The notes beneath the pieces are model-generated. The model was not told the origin of the DNA. It ran no database searches and saw nothing but the letters and a program-made list of their open reading frames with translations. A DNA stretch of 64,000 nt from Posidonia oceanica (taxonomy: Eukaryota; Streptophyta; Magnoliopsida; Alismatales; Posidoniaceae): assembly GCA_037176725.1 (NCBI GenBank), contig JAZBRS010000026.1, positions 103,771,501 through 103,835,500 on the forward strand, read 5' to 3'. Below are positions 1 to 11,573 of the stretch, in pieces (positions within the stretch are counted from its first letter, which is position 1; each line of letters opens with the position of its first letter). Both the position numbers and the translations under genes were made by a program.

Positions 1-1217
1 ATCGGTGCATGAAATGGGTGTGTGGATTGTTCCACCCATCTCCCCCCTCTTGCTGCTGGAGTTCATGGAATTTTCGACCATCAGAGAGGCTAGAGACCCA
101 CGGAGCTTGGCTGTGAAGCTTCACGAGGATGAGGAAGGAGTAAGGGACACAATGTGGAGGAGTGGAAGCAGCCATGGCCTTTTCCCCACCTCTACCCGAC
201 GATCGCCAGTGGCCGCATGTGTCACCGGCCGGGAGCTCAAGGAGCGTGCCTGGCAAGTCGAACAGAGGAGGAAGAGGGTCGGGAAGATTCCCGTGACCTC
301 AAGCAAGCCACGACGGCCGAGATGGGGGATGCTGTGCACTCACAGGCCGGCAGCCTCGTGCAGGCGGCGAACCCGTCACCGGACTCTGGGATCCGAACAA
401 AACTAGGTGGAACGCATGTGAATTATGTGCAAAAACGACATACATGACTACCACAGGGTGTTCCTATGCTAGAGGGGAAGCAAGTTTACCAATGGAGTGG
501 TCGGAGTTGTGCCTCGAAGCTTGCCGACGTTGGCGGACGGCAAGCTTGGACGGTGCTGGCGCAGGCGTGGTGAGCCTAGGGATGGTTGCTTGGGTGCTGG
601 GGGATGCTCGGGGGATCCTCTCACACGCGGGGGAATGCTCAGGTTTGCTCGGAGGAGGCTGGGAATGCTCTGGCTCTCTCAGAATTGGGTGTGTCTATCT
701 ATGGAAGGGTTGGATTCCTCCTCCTTTTGCTTGGTCAAGCTTGCACAAGAAGGAGTCAGTGGCAGGGCAAGGTGGGGAGGTCGTGGTAGGGAATGGTGGC
801 ATGGGAGTGAGGTTGTGGGAGGTGTTAGAGGCGATGAAAGTCAAGCGGAGGTCATGGGTCGGCATGGGAGCTCAGGACAAAGCTCTGTCAGTCCTAGCAT
901 GTAGGATGCCTAATTGAGCTGCGTCCTATGTAAGACGCTGGCTGACATAGCCTCCAACGTAAGACGCTGTCTTTCCTAGCGTCTTACATAAGACGCAGGC
1001 TAAGGCAGCGTCCAACAGCCTAGAGAGGATTTTGGGGTATTTTTTGGGATTTTTACGGTTGGCTTAGGTTAAGGCTTAGGTAAGGTTTAGGCTTAGGATT
1101 GGGTAGGCTTAGGTGGGGTTTAGGTTTAGGTTGGGGGTGGGGGTCCACCGCACTGTGATCTGAGAAAGCTCCTCTGGAAGAAATTCGTTGACTAGGCGTC
1201 AGATTGGGGTGTTTGCA
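1..1217 (-). repeat. E1 3' LTR, partial
   Basis: On the minus strand the LTR begins TGCAAACACCCC at 1217, directly after the polypurine tract. It continues to the window edge. The stretch around 1-1130 matches 9265-10040 and 31506-31700, which are parts of the E1 5' LTR. Shared marks are a GC-rich opening, a cluster of GCGTC/GACGC dyads (921-1020) and runs of TTAGG-like words (1060-1130). Small ORFs in it (5-406, 444-917) have no recognisable product and are not kept in the other copy. Confidence 0.7.
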
Positions 1218-1230
1218 GATGCCCCTCCGT
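1218..1230 (-). other. E1 polypurine tract (PPT)
   Basis: The minus strand reads CGGAGGGGCATC immediately before the LTR TG. The same AGGGGCATC core precedes the 3' LTRs of E6 and E8, and E2 has the variant GAGGGGTATC. The PPT primes plus-strand DNA synthesis in LTR retroelements. Confidence 0.75.
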
Positions 1231-1680
1231 AAGCGAGGTCAAGCGTAGCGAGATCGTGACTTAGGGTTGACAAGACACCCCGTCTGACACCGGTGGGAGG
1301 CCAGTGTTGCTGTTGGCGTGAGTCGCTTATTCGATAGATGCACTGAAAATCGTGACTCACTGCTGCGATGCAAATGCTGATGTGGACACTAGGATGCAAT
1401 GCTGATGCAAATCATGCAATACTCATGGCATGCTGGTGTGATGCTTACGCTAATGCTCATTGCGCTGAACTCGGCTGGGGGAATGTGGGCGATGCATGCG
1501 TGTGTGATGTTGATGCGGATGATGCAGTGTTGAGGGTCGCTGGGCTGCTCGGCTCTAAGCGATGAAGATGCGGGTCACCGAGCCGTCCGGCTCTAGGTGA
1601 TGATGTTGCCATTCACTAAGCTTTGCTCTAAGCAATGGCACTGCGAGTGCTGTGTATGCGATGTTGGGGTGGTGCATGTG

Positions 1681-2115
1681 GTGCTAAGCATATAATGCCG
1701 AGAAAGCGATCCTGGCCGTGCACTACCACGAGCGTCATGTTGAGCAGGCAAACTGTAAAGAGTGTTGCATTGCTGAGGATGCCACCTTAAGCAATACGCA
1801 AAACCAAGGGGTTCGATTTCTAGGCATGCTATGCCAAGTGATGTGAAAGTGTGGGAAATAGTGATGACTACACGGAGTATGACAGCACAATGAGGATGCA
1901 ATGTAAATGTAATGTAATGCAATGTAGTATGAATGCTGTTTAATGACATGCAATGTAATGCAGTTCTGAGCACGCAATGTTGAGAAAGCGATCCTGGCCG
2001 TGCACTACCGTAGGTGTCATACTGAGCAGGCAAACTGTAGAGAGTATGCGGTGCTGAGGATGCCACTTTGAGCAATACACGAAACCAGGGATTCGAATTC
2101 TAAGCACGCAATGCC
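1681..2115. repeat. Direct duplication of about 145 bp in the E1 3' region
   Basis: Positions 1681-1835 and 1963-2115 are two diverged copies spaced about 285 bp apart. Both contain GAGAAAGCGATCCTGGCC, then GAGCAGGCAAACTGTA, then a GAGGATGCCAC word and a TTCGA-containing end. No coding function is visible. The minus-strand ORF across it is an accident of the duplication. Confidence 0.7.
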
Positions 2116-2249
2116 CAGGGTGAGACGAAAATGCGATGCGAGTGATGACTCTATTGGGGACATATGCTACGTGCGTGATGGCATGTAATGAGATGTTGTG
2201 ATATGCAACAGAATGCTATGCGATGATGAGGGGCATGATAAGTTGTCAG

Positions 2250-2992
2250 ACTCATCGCTGGATAGTTAAGGTTATCATACCGAACAGTTAACGAACTCAC
2301 CATCGGATAGTTAGGGCTATTAGCCCGAGAGGAGTTAACGAACTCATCACCGGATAGTTAGGGCTGTCAGCCCGAGAGGAGTTAACAGACTCATCACTTG
2401 ATAGTTAGGATTATCAGCCCGAGGAGTTAATGAACTCACCATCGGATAGTTAGGGCTATCAGCTTGAGAGGAGTTAATAGACTCATCACCAGATAGTTAG
2501 GGCTATCAGCCCAAGAGGAATTAACGGACTCATCACTGGATAGTTAGGGTTATCAGCCCGAGAGGAGTTAACGAACTCACCATCAGATAGTTAGGGCTAT
2601 CAGCTCGAGAGGAGTTAACGGACACATCATCGGATAGTTAGGGCTATCAGCCCGAGAGGAGTTAACGGACTAATCACCGGATAGTTAAGAGTATCAGCCC
2701 TATGAGGAATTAACATTCTCATCGCCGGATAGTTAGGGGTATCAGCCCGAGGGGAGTTAACAGACTCATCACCGGATAGTTAGGGTTATCGGCTCAGATG
2801 CAAACAGGGATGTGATGCAGTGGGAAAAGATGCCCCTAGTATTGGGCGGAAGATACAAAGGGACAGCCGAAGCGCCCTTGGCATCGAGATGCGAAATGGA
2901 GACAAAACTAACATGCTTGCCAACCGAGTAGTTAGGGATACTAGCCCGATGCAGACATTTTAACGGGCATCAACCGGGCAGTTAGGGCTGCC
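2250..2992. repeat. Stem-loop tandem array of E1 (about 47-bp unit)
   Basis: About a dozen units of roughly 47 bp each contain a short inverted repeat, typically GATAG-TTAGGG-CTATC (for example 2445-2460), followed by AGCCCGAGAGGAGTTAAC. After a single-copy block (2800-2920), two more hairpins follow with different but still complementary arms: AGTA/TACT (2926-2941) and GGCAG/CTGCC (2977-2992). The array lies about 1 kb before the 3' LTR. E8 has the same arrangement with related units. Confidence 0.85.
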
Positions 2993-4584
2993 AGCCCGCA
3001 TGCACGAAGGATGAATGTGAGGGCTCACCGTGCGGGGTGTGCAATGTCGGTGGGGAATGCAGGTAGATAGATGCAATAGAGAATGCGGGGACCCATCGTG
3101 GTGGTGTGCAATGGTCTCAGAGCGGGCATGCGATGTAATGCCATAGAGTGGCAAACAATGAACATACCGGTCATCACGGACCACCCAGTGCGGTGGGCGG
3201 CCAAAACTAGAAAAGCGCAGAGCCTCTGAGCGAGGGCTTTGCAAAAGTGCTTGTCCTTGACTTCGATTTTCGAAAACAGGGAGAAGGGAAGGTAGTTTAT
3301 TATTGCATTTATTATGCTTTTGGTGGCTTCGGATTCAAAGCAGCTGATTGGCGAGAGGATGCGTCCACACTTCCTGATTCAGGAGATTCTCGATCATCAA
3401 GCAATGCCATGTCGTGCTGTGGTTGGTGGCTCTCATTCTCACTCTTAATTCGGGATGAGGCCTCAACTTTGCAGAATATAGCCTTTGGTTGCATGTGGGT
3501 AGCAGAAGCGTCGAATGTAGCTTCATAGCCTCCGTTTTAAATTCTCGGGGACCGACTACCGCTTTTGATGCTCTCGGATAGATATTTCTTTTCCCCTCTT
3601 GAGTGACTGGAGTTGCATCTAGCCTACCAGGGAGGCAGAGTTGTTGCTTGCACAAGGGATTGGAGCGTGCTACTGCACTCAGAGGATGGGGCTAGGTCCT
3701 CCTGATGATGTTTCTCGTGCATTTGGTAATGTTGTGCTTGCAATCGGAGGTTGAGGCGGCTTCGATGCTTGTCCAAGTCACTCCTCTCATGGGCGCCTTC
3801 TATCTTTGACATCTTTCTTCAATTTTCTTTTATGCCCATTATGCATATCATGCCATTTCTTTTCTTTTTGCTCTCGTGATCTCAATTCTTTTGGATATGC
3901 ATTTCTTTACCCTCTTGGGGGAGCGGTCCCTAACGAGGTGTTAAGAGCTCGGCTGGTCGACGTACACTTTCAGCCTCTGCTGTGTGTATAGGCAGCCTCT
4001 GGCTATGCTTTGCTCTGCTTTGGTCCTCTCCGTGTCTGGTGGAATCTCTTGATTGGATAGATCTCGCTTTTGGAGTTTCGCGCTCAACAAGATTCTTTGA
4101 TCTGCTCTAGGTCTCACTTTGTGGCCACATGCAAAGAGATGACACGACTCGGGTGAGTTCTGCCTGAGATAGTTGATGCTTGACATCCTCTCGGCGCTAC
4201 TTGTTGTCCAAAGCCGGTTTTTTGGGATTATACAAATTTTTATGTGTTTTTGCATTTTACACATGTTTTTGGGTTTTTGTTGGTTTTGTGATTTTTATGG
4301 TTTTGCTTTAGGAAAACATAAAATAAAAAATTGGCGGAAAGGAAAAAGCATGTTTTTGGTTGTTTTTGCATATTTGATTTTTTGGTGTTTTTGTGTTTTC
4401 CAAGATGCAGGAAAATGAGATGCGACTGTAGGGAAAGAAAATGCATGTTTTTGTGGTTTTTGATGGATTTTATAATTTTTATGGTTTTCTAATAAGGCGA
4501 GAAAACACAAAACAAATCGAAAAGAAAACAAAACAAGGTAGGAGAGAAAAGGATAGAGTAAGAGGGACTTACTTGTTAGCAACC
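2993..4584. other. E1 3' untranslated region, no gene seen
   Basis: This stretch lies between the stem-loop array and gag. Positions 4200-4560 are T-rich on the plus strand. Read on the minus strand they resemble the A-rich tract that follows integrase in E2 (22020-22170). This suggests the stretch is the normal post-pol 3' region and that pol itself has been deleted. No conserved domain is seen in any frame. Confidence 0.5.
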
Positions 4585-7104
4585 TCAGGATGGAGGTGCT
4601 GGGTCCGCTCCTACATTGCTGGTGCTATCGGCGGGGTCTGCTAGGATGATCGGCGATGCTGTAGGGTCCGTTGATGGCAGTGCTAGGAGCATTGGGGCTG
4701 CTGATGGTAGTGTTGGGAGCACTGGAGCTGCTGGGGTTGAAGGTGATATGGACCTGGATGGTGCTACGATCGGGTTTGTTGGTGATGCTGCCATTGTGTC
4801 TTCGAACGTCCCCTAGGCGAGCTAGGAAAGGTGAGAAGAGGAGATTGCGCCGATGGTATCAGAAGGATCTACTGGGGCGGAGCTGGACTCAGAAAGGACA
4901 GGAGTGAGGGCAAAGACCCCCGAGGTTCCAGTATCTTCGAAGCCTGCAAGCTCGGAAGAGGAAGGGTCGGCTATACTAAGGTGTTCCACTACGAGTGCAG
5001 GTGCGAGTGCAGGTGTCGGTGCAGGTGCTGCCTCCTGCGCGACAACGCTGATGACCTTGCGATCGATCAGGCCCTAGACGGCGTCCCGTAAATTGACGCA
5101 GTTATTCGTCGAGTGCCCCGTGGCTCGATGGAAACTGCAGAATTGATTCGTGTTATGTTACCGTGGAGGGGGATTCGGTGAAGGACGAACAGCCAGGAGT
5201 CTCAGGAGTGACTCAACCTGGGAAAAGATGACACTCACAGGCTCGGCTGGGGGAGTGTAATCGCATTCAGCACGACAAGGTCATCTTTGCCACGGTTGGA
5301 GTCCTTGTTGAGCTGGTGCGACGTGATGCACTGGCTCAACGGTGGCAGTGTGTGCAAAACTATGTGCGTAATCTAGCGGAGTAGAGTCTGGCTGACTCGC
5401 TGCATTGGTAGGCTTTGCTGGAGATTCGACGCACGCAACGGCATGCTGCTCAGAGTAGCCGGTGGCAGAGTCGTTGTTGCTGCTGTTGCCGTGGCGATTG
5501 CTGCTGCCGGAGGTGTTGGCCTGCCTAGCCAATGCAAAAAATGCAGGGAAATTCCCACTTCACAGCGAGCTTTCCATGCAGGCGCCAACTCTAATTAGCG
5601 ATGCATAACTAGTGACTGGTTGGATGCATAGCAGGGCCTCAGTCGTTGGCTGTGCCCCCTTGATGATCATCTCGATAGATTCCTTGTCGGTGGGTTTATC
5701 TTTGATTTGGGCGGCTAGGGAACGCCAACGATCGACATACTCCCCGAATGGCTCGTGGGGCCTCTGTCGGATGGCGACAAGATCCTCTCGCTTGGGGATT
5801 AAGTCGAGGTTGAAGGAGTACTGCTCGACGAACGCCTAGGAAAGATCCTTCCAAGTTTGGATCGCGGCCATGTCAAGGGAAGTGAACCATTTGAGCGCGG
5901 GGCCGATCAGACTTTTTTGGAACAGACGGATCAGGAGCCTTTCGTCAATGTTGAGTTGAGCAAGGTCTCCACAGTAGGCCCTTAGATGCGAGATGGGGCA
6001 ACCTCTACCGTTGTACTTTTCGAATCCCGAGATGTGGAAGTTCGAAGGGAGTGTCGCCTCTGGAAAGTAGCAGAGGTCCCAGAATTGGTAGGACTGACAG
6101 TCCGTGCCTTGCACTTGAGGAAGTGCTCTTTTTAGATCGCCCATCCTGGCACGGAGGGCTTCTGAAACTACTACTGGCGATGATTGTGCAGCTGAGGTAG
6201 GGAAAGCATATGCTGTATGGGTCGCTCGAAAGCGCTTCTTCGGATCCACCATCACGCCACTTGGTGTCGAGGCATAAGGGCCAACATACCCTTGCAAGGG
6301 TGAAAGGTGTTGTGGAATGCATGCTGGGATTTGAACCTGATGCAAAGGAGATGAATAGATAGTATGCTGTGCAGTGTAAGGTGCAGTGGGCGTGAGCAGT
6401 AGCTGTTGCACTAGCATGACCCCGGGCAACGGGCTCTGAGGGTGTTGTGCTCCTGCCAATCCAAGAGACTGGCCACCAAGTGATGGAGTAGCATGCAGTG
6501 GATAATTCTGTGCAAATGCATGAGGCAGAAAAGGCGCTTGTATTGCCGAAGCTATGAATAGCTGGGACGATGGTGAGGGCGAAAGTGCAATGTGGCAAGC
6601 TTGCAGAGCTATGGTGGGCTATACCGGAACCTCAGGGTTCGGAAGGAAAGAGTGGACCGCAGTCGGGTCGAGTGCAAAAGTCATACCTCGCAGCCTCTGG
6701 GCTAGAGCCATTAGATGCTGTGCTTGCGAGGTAGGGGACTCGTCGACTAACAGGCCGGGACGCAAAGGAGTGTCCACCAAAGGGGGCACGGAAACAGAGG
6801 AGCCAAAAGAGAGAGACCCTATGCAAGAGGCAACCACAGAAGGCTGAATTCCCGAGATGGGAAGGCCCTGGGAAGGAACGAAAGGCGATGCTCTTGGAGC
6901 CTGAGTGGCGGTCACCGTGGTTGCCTCGGTGACAAGCTCCAGATCAACTTGGGTCTGCCCTTGTTCCAAATAAAGGGGCTGGAAAGTCTCCTACACTAGA
7001 AGTGGTGAAGAGATGGCTGATGTCAAAGGGAGAGAAGGAGGGACCAAAACCGGGATCTCCTCCGACGCAGAAGAAGAAAGAGGCTCGTGGGTTTGTTGGG
7101 CCAT
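4585..7104 (-). pseudogene. gag: E1 gag (Tat-type capsid/nucleocapsid) pseudogene
   Basis: Gag forms the virus-like particle and binds element RNA. The frame opens with ATG at 7104 (MAQQTHEPL, compare MAQRTLEPL in E9) and stays the same down to about 4585, broken by several stops. The N-terminal part is Pro/Ser/Thr-rich. The retrotransposon gag core lies at about 6150-5600 and includes FEKYNGRGCP, LIRLFQKSL and ALKWFTSLD. A CCHC-like knuckle (CSFHRATGHSTNNC) lies near 5140-5098, followed by an Ala/Pro/Ser-rich tail. No protease follows. It is inactivated by stops and is clearly homologous to the E9 gag, with conserved alignable blocks throughout. Confidence 0.85.
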
Positions 7105-7519
7105 GGTTGACCGCGAATGCGTGCGAATGGGTCTACGGCTAGAAGCAGAAGTGTGAGACCTAAGACAAGCTATTGTCGGAGGCGACGGATAGCTCGATGA
7201 CAAGAAGGAGGGACACTCGAGGTCCTGGCTGAGGATCTCGTGCCTACTTGTGAACAGGCAAAACAACAAAGGCGTCAGAAAATGGACGCGATGCAAGTTA
7301 CTAGGGTGGCATGAATGGCACACATGCGGGTGAATGTCCTAGTATGCGCTCTCTCACCATGCATGTCCTGAGTAGGCTGCCTACTCAGACTCGCTAATGG
7401 GTATGGGTTTAAGACTCAGATCAGAAAGAAGGTCCGCGTCTAAATCTTGGCCAAAGCTCAAGCAATATCGGGTGGTGCGTTAGGAGCCTCGACCCTGCCA
7501 AAGCATGAGTTGTACCCTC
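7105..7519 (-). other. E1 leader between 5' LTR and gag
   Basis: The minus strand carries words shared with the E9 leader (62100-62300), including GTGAGAGAGNGCATACTAG and an AG-rich acceptor-like site about 100 bp before gag. The LTR end reads GGTCACA at 7520. The 18 nt expected for a PBS do not match the tRNA-Arg PBS of E3 or E9, so the primer is unassigned. Confidence 0.45.
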
Positions 7520-10048
7520 TGTGACCAGATTCCCACCGCTCGGTAGACGACGCGGTCGCACATTGCCATAGCTTATGTGCGCCGATCGACGTAGAAGGAG
7601 GAAGACACGGTCAGCGGTGAATCCGAGGAGGAAAACTCAACTCGAAAGCACTGGGAAAATAAGTGAATAATGCAAAGAAAATGAAAACAAAGACATGGAG
7701 TCGCCAGCTAATCTATTTAAAACGGAAAGACTAGGAAAATCGTGTAAAGCATGCAAGAAAACTCATGCAATTTAAAAGATGATAATCCGATCCAAATGTA
7801 TATGACACAAGGTCAATGCGGTCCAGAGAAAGGCTAAGGACTCCTGTTACGCGTGGGGAAGGTGTTAGGCACCCCTGACACGCCTGAGGAATCGGTCTTT
7901 CTTAGCTAATCCGCTCTTGTGTGGCAAATGTTGGCAAATAAATGCCAGTTTATATTCGCCCGAAGGCGGTATGCAAGATGAAATTATAAACCATGCAAAG
8001 CTTAGCAAAAAACTTGTTTGAAAGCGATTAATTAAAGTAAAAATGCCATAAAAATATGAAGACAGGCCGGGGAAGCAAAACAAAGGTGCAAAACCTGGAA
8101 ACAACTGTTATACTACATGCCTGGATGCTAGAACATGATCTGGGAGCAATCAAATGCTAAAAACGAGGTTTGAGTCGAAGATGGCTCGAAGAAAAAGAGT
8201 GTAGCAAACTTAAAGCGTTGGACGCTGGAATAACGAGCGTCCTATGTAAGACGTTGGAATACCCAGCGTCCAACACAGGGGACAAAAAACCTACAGAAAA
8301 GCATGCACATTTGGAAAACAGAGTTTTTAATGCGATATAAGAGCTATGGACAGATAAATCATGCCAAGAGATCAAAGCAACAACTCATAAATCGAATGCA
8401 AGCAACAAATCTGTTTTAAACAAGCAGAGGGTGTTAAACCCTGTGATTAGCAGTGTCTAACGTTGGATGCTGAAAACCCTAACGTCCAACACCTGAGCTT
8501 GGATTTTGAAAGATATGCATGCATGCTAAATGATTAAACATGATGCAAATGCAATATGATAACAGGAGACATGCAGATCATGCTAGACAATCAAGATGAG
8601 AAGCCAAAAAGATTTAAAGAGCAAATCACAGGCATCAAACTGGTTCAAACCAAAGCAGGTTGTTGAACGCTTGAGTACCCAGCGTTTTATGTAAAACGCT
8701 GGAGCTCTCAGCGTCCAACACAGAGAAGGCAGAGACATAGAACTTAGCATGCAAACTGATAAAAAAGACATGATGTAAATCTACAAATAGCTGAAGGAAG
8801 ATCTAGATGTCAACATGCACACATGGAGAAGGCAAACATCTCAAATAAAAGTGATTGTAAGATGCCAAGATGCAAAATAACACTCGGGGGTGTAAAACGC
8901 TGGGAATGCCAGCATCTTACACCCAAGCAGAAAACTATGAAAACCTGAAGAAGGAATCCAAGCCAAGAATAAATACATGATTCCTAACATGACATCCAGA
9001 TGCATAAGAGAAAGCATGCAAGATATTAGATCATATAGGACAGCATTGAAACCACAATAGCAAGGAAATAAATTAATCAATGACAACAGAGGTGTTGGAC
9101 GCTGCCACAGGGTGCGTCCAACGTTAGACGCACCAGTTCATGTGTCTAATAGGTCGGGAAACTTCCCGGCAAGAATCGATGCTCAAATCGATTTGAAACA
9201 GAAAACTAAATAGCTAGTAAGCACAAGCATGCAATAACAAACATGAACGTGTATTTAAAACTAGAAATGGGTGTGTGGATCACTCCACCCACCTCCTCCC
9301 TCTTGCCACCAGCGTTCATGGTGTTTCCGGCCATCTGAAAGGCCAGAAAGCCATGAAGCTTGGTTGTGAGGCTTTGCTACGATGAGGAAGGAGATGAGGG
9401 ATGCACGAGGAAAAGAAAATTACCTGTATGTGGCCCGGAGTTGGAGTATGCGTGGTCGGCCAGAGTTGACAGATGGCGAGCTCGGATGCATGGCCTGGAG
9501 GCAGGGGAAATGCTCAGGGAGGTTCCTCTCACACAGGAGGAGCTCTCTGGATTGCTTTTGGGTTGCTAGGAGGCTCTAGTGCTCTCGGAAAAATCTCTGG
9601 TATGTGTGGGGCGTCGGTGCAGGAGTTGGGTTGGGTTGGGTTGGTTTTGTTTGGGGAAGGCCTGCCAATGGCAAGAGGTGGCAGGGGCATGCTCTGGAGG
9701 TCGTAGCGGGAGGTGGCCTGCATGGCGAGTGGGCACGGGATGGCAAGCATGTTCTGGAGGTGGCGTGCACGCCGTGGAGCAAGTCGGCAGCTGGAAACGT
9801 CCAAACGAATGCGCGATGGGAGAGTTTGGGCAGGTGGCAGGTTGTACGGGTGGCTCTAGGGTGAGGCACCAGCTGCTGGGGCATGCCAAGTGGCTCGGCG
9901 GTCTATGGGGGGCGGCGGAGCTGGTGGAGGACGGCCCTGGGCACGGCGGAGGGTGGCCAAAGGGGCTGCTGCGGCCAACGCGTTGGACACTAACTAGAAC
10001 AGCGTCCAACGTAAGACGCTAGCATAAGTAGCGTCTAACGTTGGACGC
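7520..10048 (-). repeat. E1 5' LTR, larger part (interrupted by E2)
   Basis: Reading leftwards from the E2 insertion, this holds a GC-rich stretch (9990-9265) and a long AT-moderate stretch with repeated GCGTC/GACGC-type dyads (9145-8215). It ends with the conserved terminal block containing GGTGCCTAACACCTTCCC (minus strand, near 7880-7855) and a GGCGACTCC word (7708-7697). Joined to 31776-31506, and counting the GACGC copy once, the LTR is about 2.8 kb. Small ORFs on both strands (for example 9566-10022) are unsupported. Confidence 0.7.
10044..10048. other. Target site duplication of E2, left copy (GACGC)
   Basis: GACGC directly precedes the first TG of the E2 5' LTR and recurs directly after the last CA of the 3' LTR (31501-31505). 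A perfect 5-bp duplication proves that E2 is one intact insertion. Confidence 0.93.
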
Positions 10049-11550
10049 TGTAGATATCCTATTTTCGCATTTCTGAGAGTTCTTTAAAGATAGGGACCTT
10101 GAGGTGTCCCAAATCACATGTCTAAAGTGTTGATAACACATTTTCCAGATTTTCTTTAACTTCTTCGAAGCATCGCTTGATCCTACTTGACTCAGGTTGT
10201 TGGCTGTGATAGAGCTGACGCACTCAAACTCACAACAAGTCTGAGTACCTCGAGTGTCCTTTATTTTTACTCAGATTCATGGCAGATTTGAGTTAGAGAA
10301 GATGCCTTCATGATTTCATAGACTATTTGAAGTTTCCCGGCCCTTTATCAGGTTTTCTCTGGATAGAATCTAAGAGCTAGAGCTAGGAGTGAACTGAGCT
10401 TGCTAGTTGCCAGCTGGGGAGGCGACATAGATAGACGCCCTTAGAACAGGCGACTAGACTAGACGTCATCTTAGCAGGCGACTAATTGTCGTGGCCTCCT
10501 CTAACCGTCTCTTGCAGTTATTTTTGACGGTTGTTTCCCACAATCCCACCAACTGTTAGACGCTAACATAACCGGCGACTAACGGTCGTGGAACTGCAAT
10601 GGTTATTTCCCACGATCCCCTCGATAGCTAGATGCCATCCTAACTGGCGATTAATGGTCATGGAACTGCAAACAGTTTTTTCCCACGATCCCTTGACCGA
10701 TAGACGCCATCATAACTGGCGACTAACGATCGTGGCCTCTATCAACCGAATTTCTACGGTTTTTCCCATGTGTGCTTGAGCGGTTGCTGGTCTTAGGCGC
10801 CTACATATGCGGCGACTGACAATAACTGTCACTTTTCTTCTAGAAACTTCTAAGTGTGAACCACCCTCACCCCTGGAGTCTATAAATAGACCCCGTGGGT
10901 CAGTGTTTGAACCCCCGGCCAAGTGTGAGAAAACCCTCTGTTAGTTCAAGAGAGAGAAATTCCCTTTAGAACTTTAGGGTTTTGAGTTTCCACATTCAGA
11001 GAGCTAGACTTTTCAATCCAGAAACTCTAACTTCCATCTTCAGAAGAGGAATCCTAGCTTCCACTTTCAATCTAGAAACCCTAGGTTCCAAAGATCTTGA
11101 GCCAAGCCGAAGCTCCGACCGTGTCTCCACTTCTACTCCACTGCATATAGTACGAGGGTGAAGGGAGTAATCTTCCAATCTACTTTTTTTTAATTCATAT
11201 TGCATTCCTTAGCATAGGACCCATAGCATATGCATGCGGGGAGCAATCCCCGGTTAGTATTAGTTTCTTTCATTTAAGTTACTTTTTCTGTTTATTTCTA
11301 CTACCGCTTACTACACGAACTAATCCAGATCTATTTACTTTGTTTTGAAGGAAGGGAATAATGCTTACGTAACATGAGGGAGCTGCTAGACGACATCCTG
11401 TTATCGATCTAGTGATTCGAGTACCTGCATCCTCATCATCTCCCCCCAGGCGTCTTGTCAGCCCATTGACGTGTGGCGATCACATCAAGCTGTCGACGTC
11501 GTGGAAGTGCCGACATCTTCATTCAGACACCCCCCAAATCCACATCCACA
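10049..11550 (+). repeat. E2 5' LTR (1502 bp)
   Basis: It begins TGTAGATATCC and ends CACATCCACA. Positions 10400-10830 carry imperfect units of about 73 bp built from AGACGCC...GGCGACTAAC and CGTGG...CCACG dyads, just upstream of a TATA box. A downstream block with CATAGCATATGCATGCGGGG is conserved in the E4 and E6 LTRs, so these three belong to one LTR family. Confidence 0.93.
10881..10889 (+). promoter_or_regulatory. TATA box of the E2 5' LTR
   Basis: TATAAATAG lies about 830 bp into the LTR. It is kept at the same place in the 3' LTR (30829-30837) and in E4 (33897-33905), while E6 has TATAAAAAG on the minus strand (36922-36914). Transcription is expected to start about 30 bp downstream, which places the U3/R boundary. 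Confidence 0.75.
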
Positions 11551-11555
11551 GTCTC

Positions 11556-11573
11556 TGGCGATCACGGTGGGAC
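11556..11573 (+). other. E2 primer binding site
   Basis: TGGCGATCACGGTGGGAC starts 5 nt after the LTR end, the expected place for a PBS with its TGG. E4 has the equivalent TGACGATCACGGTGAGAC (34548-34565). It shares only the first six bases (TGGCGA) with the tRNA-Arg-type PBS of E9. The matching tRNA cannot be named without a tRNA search. Confidence 0.7.

Noticed and set aside
1800..2110. GGTTCGATTTC and GATTCGAATTC as tRNA or SINE B boxes
   Set aside because: They belong to a direct duplication in the E1 3' region, with no matching A box at the right distance, no A tail and no flanking duplication.
2250..2790. TTAGGG words that could suggest telomeric DNA
   Set aside because: The word occurs once per 47-bp unit as a hairpin loop, not as a tandem array, and the plant telomere unit is TTTAGGG. 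The AACCCTAG words in E5 are also not in register.
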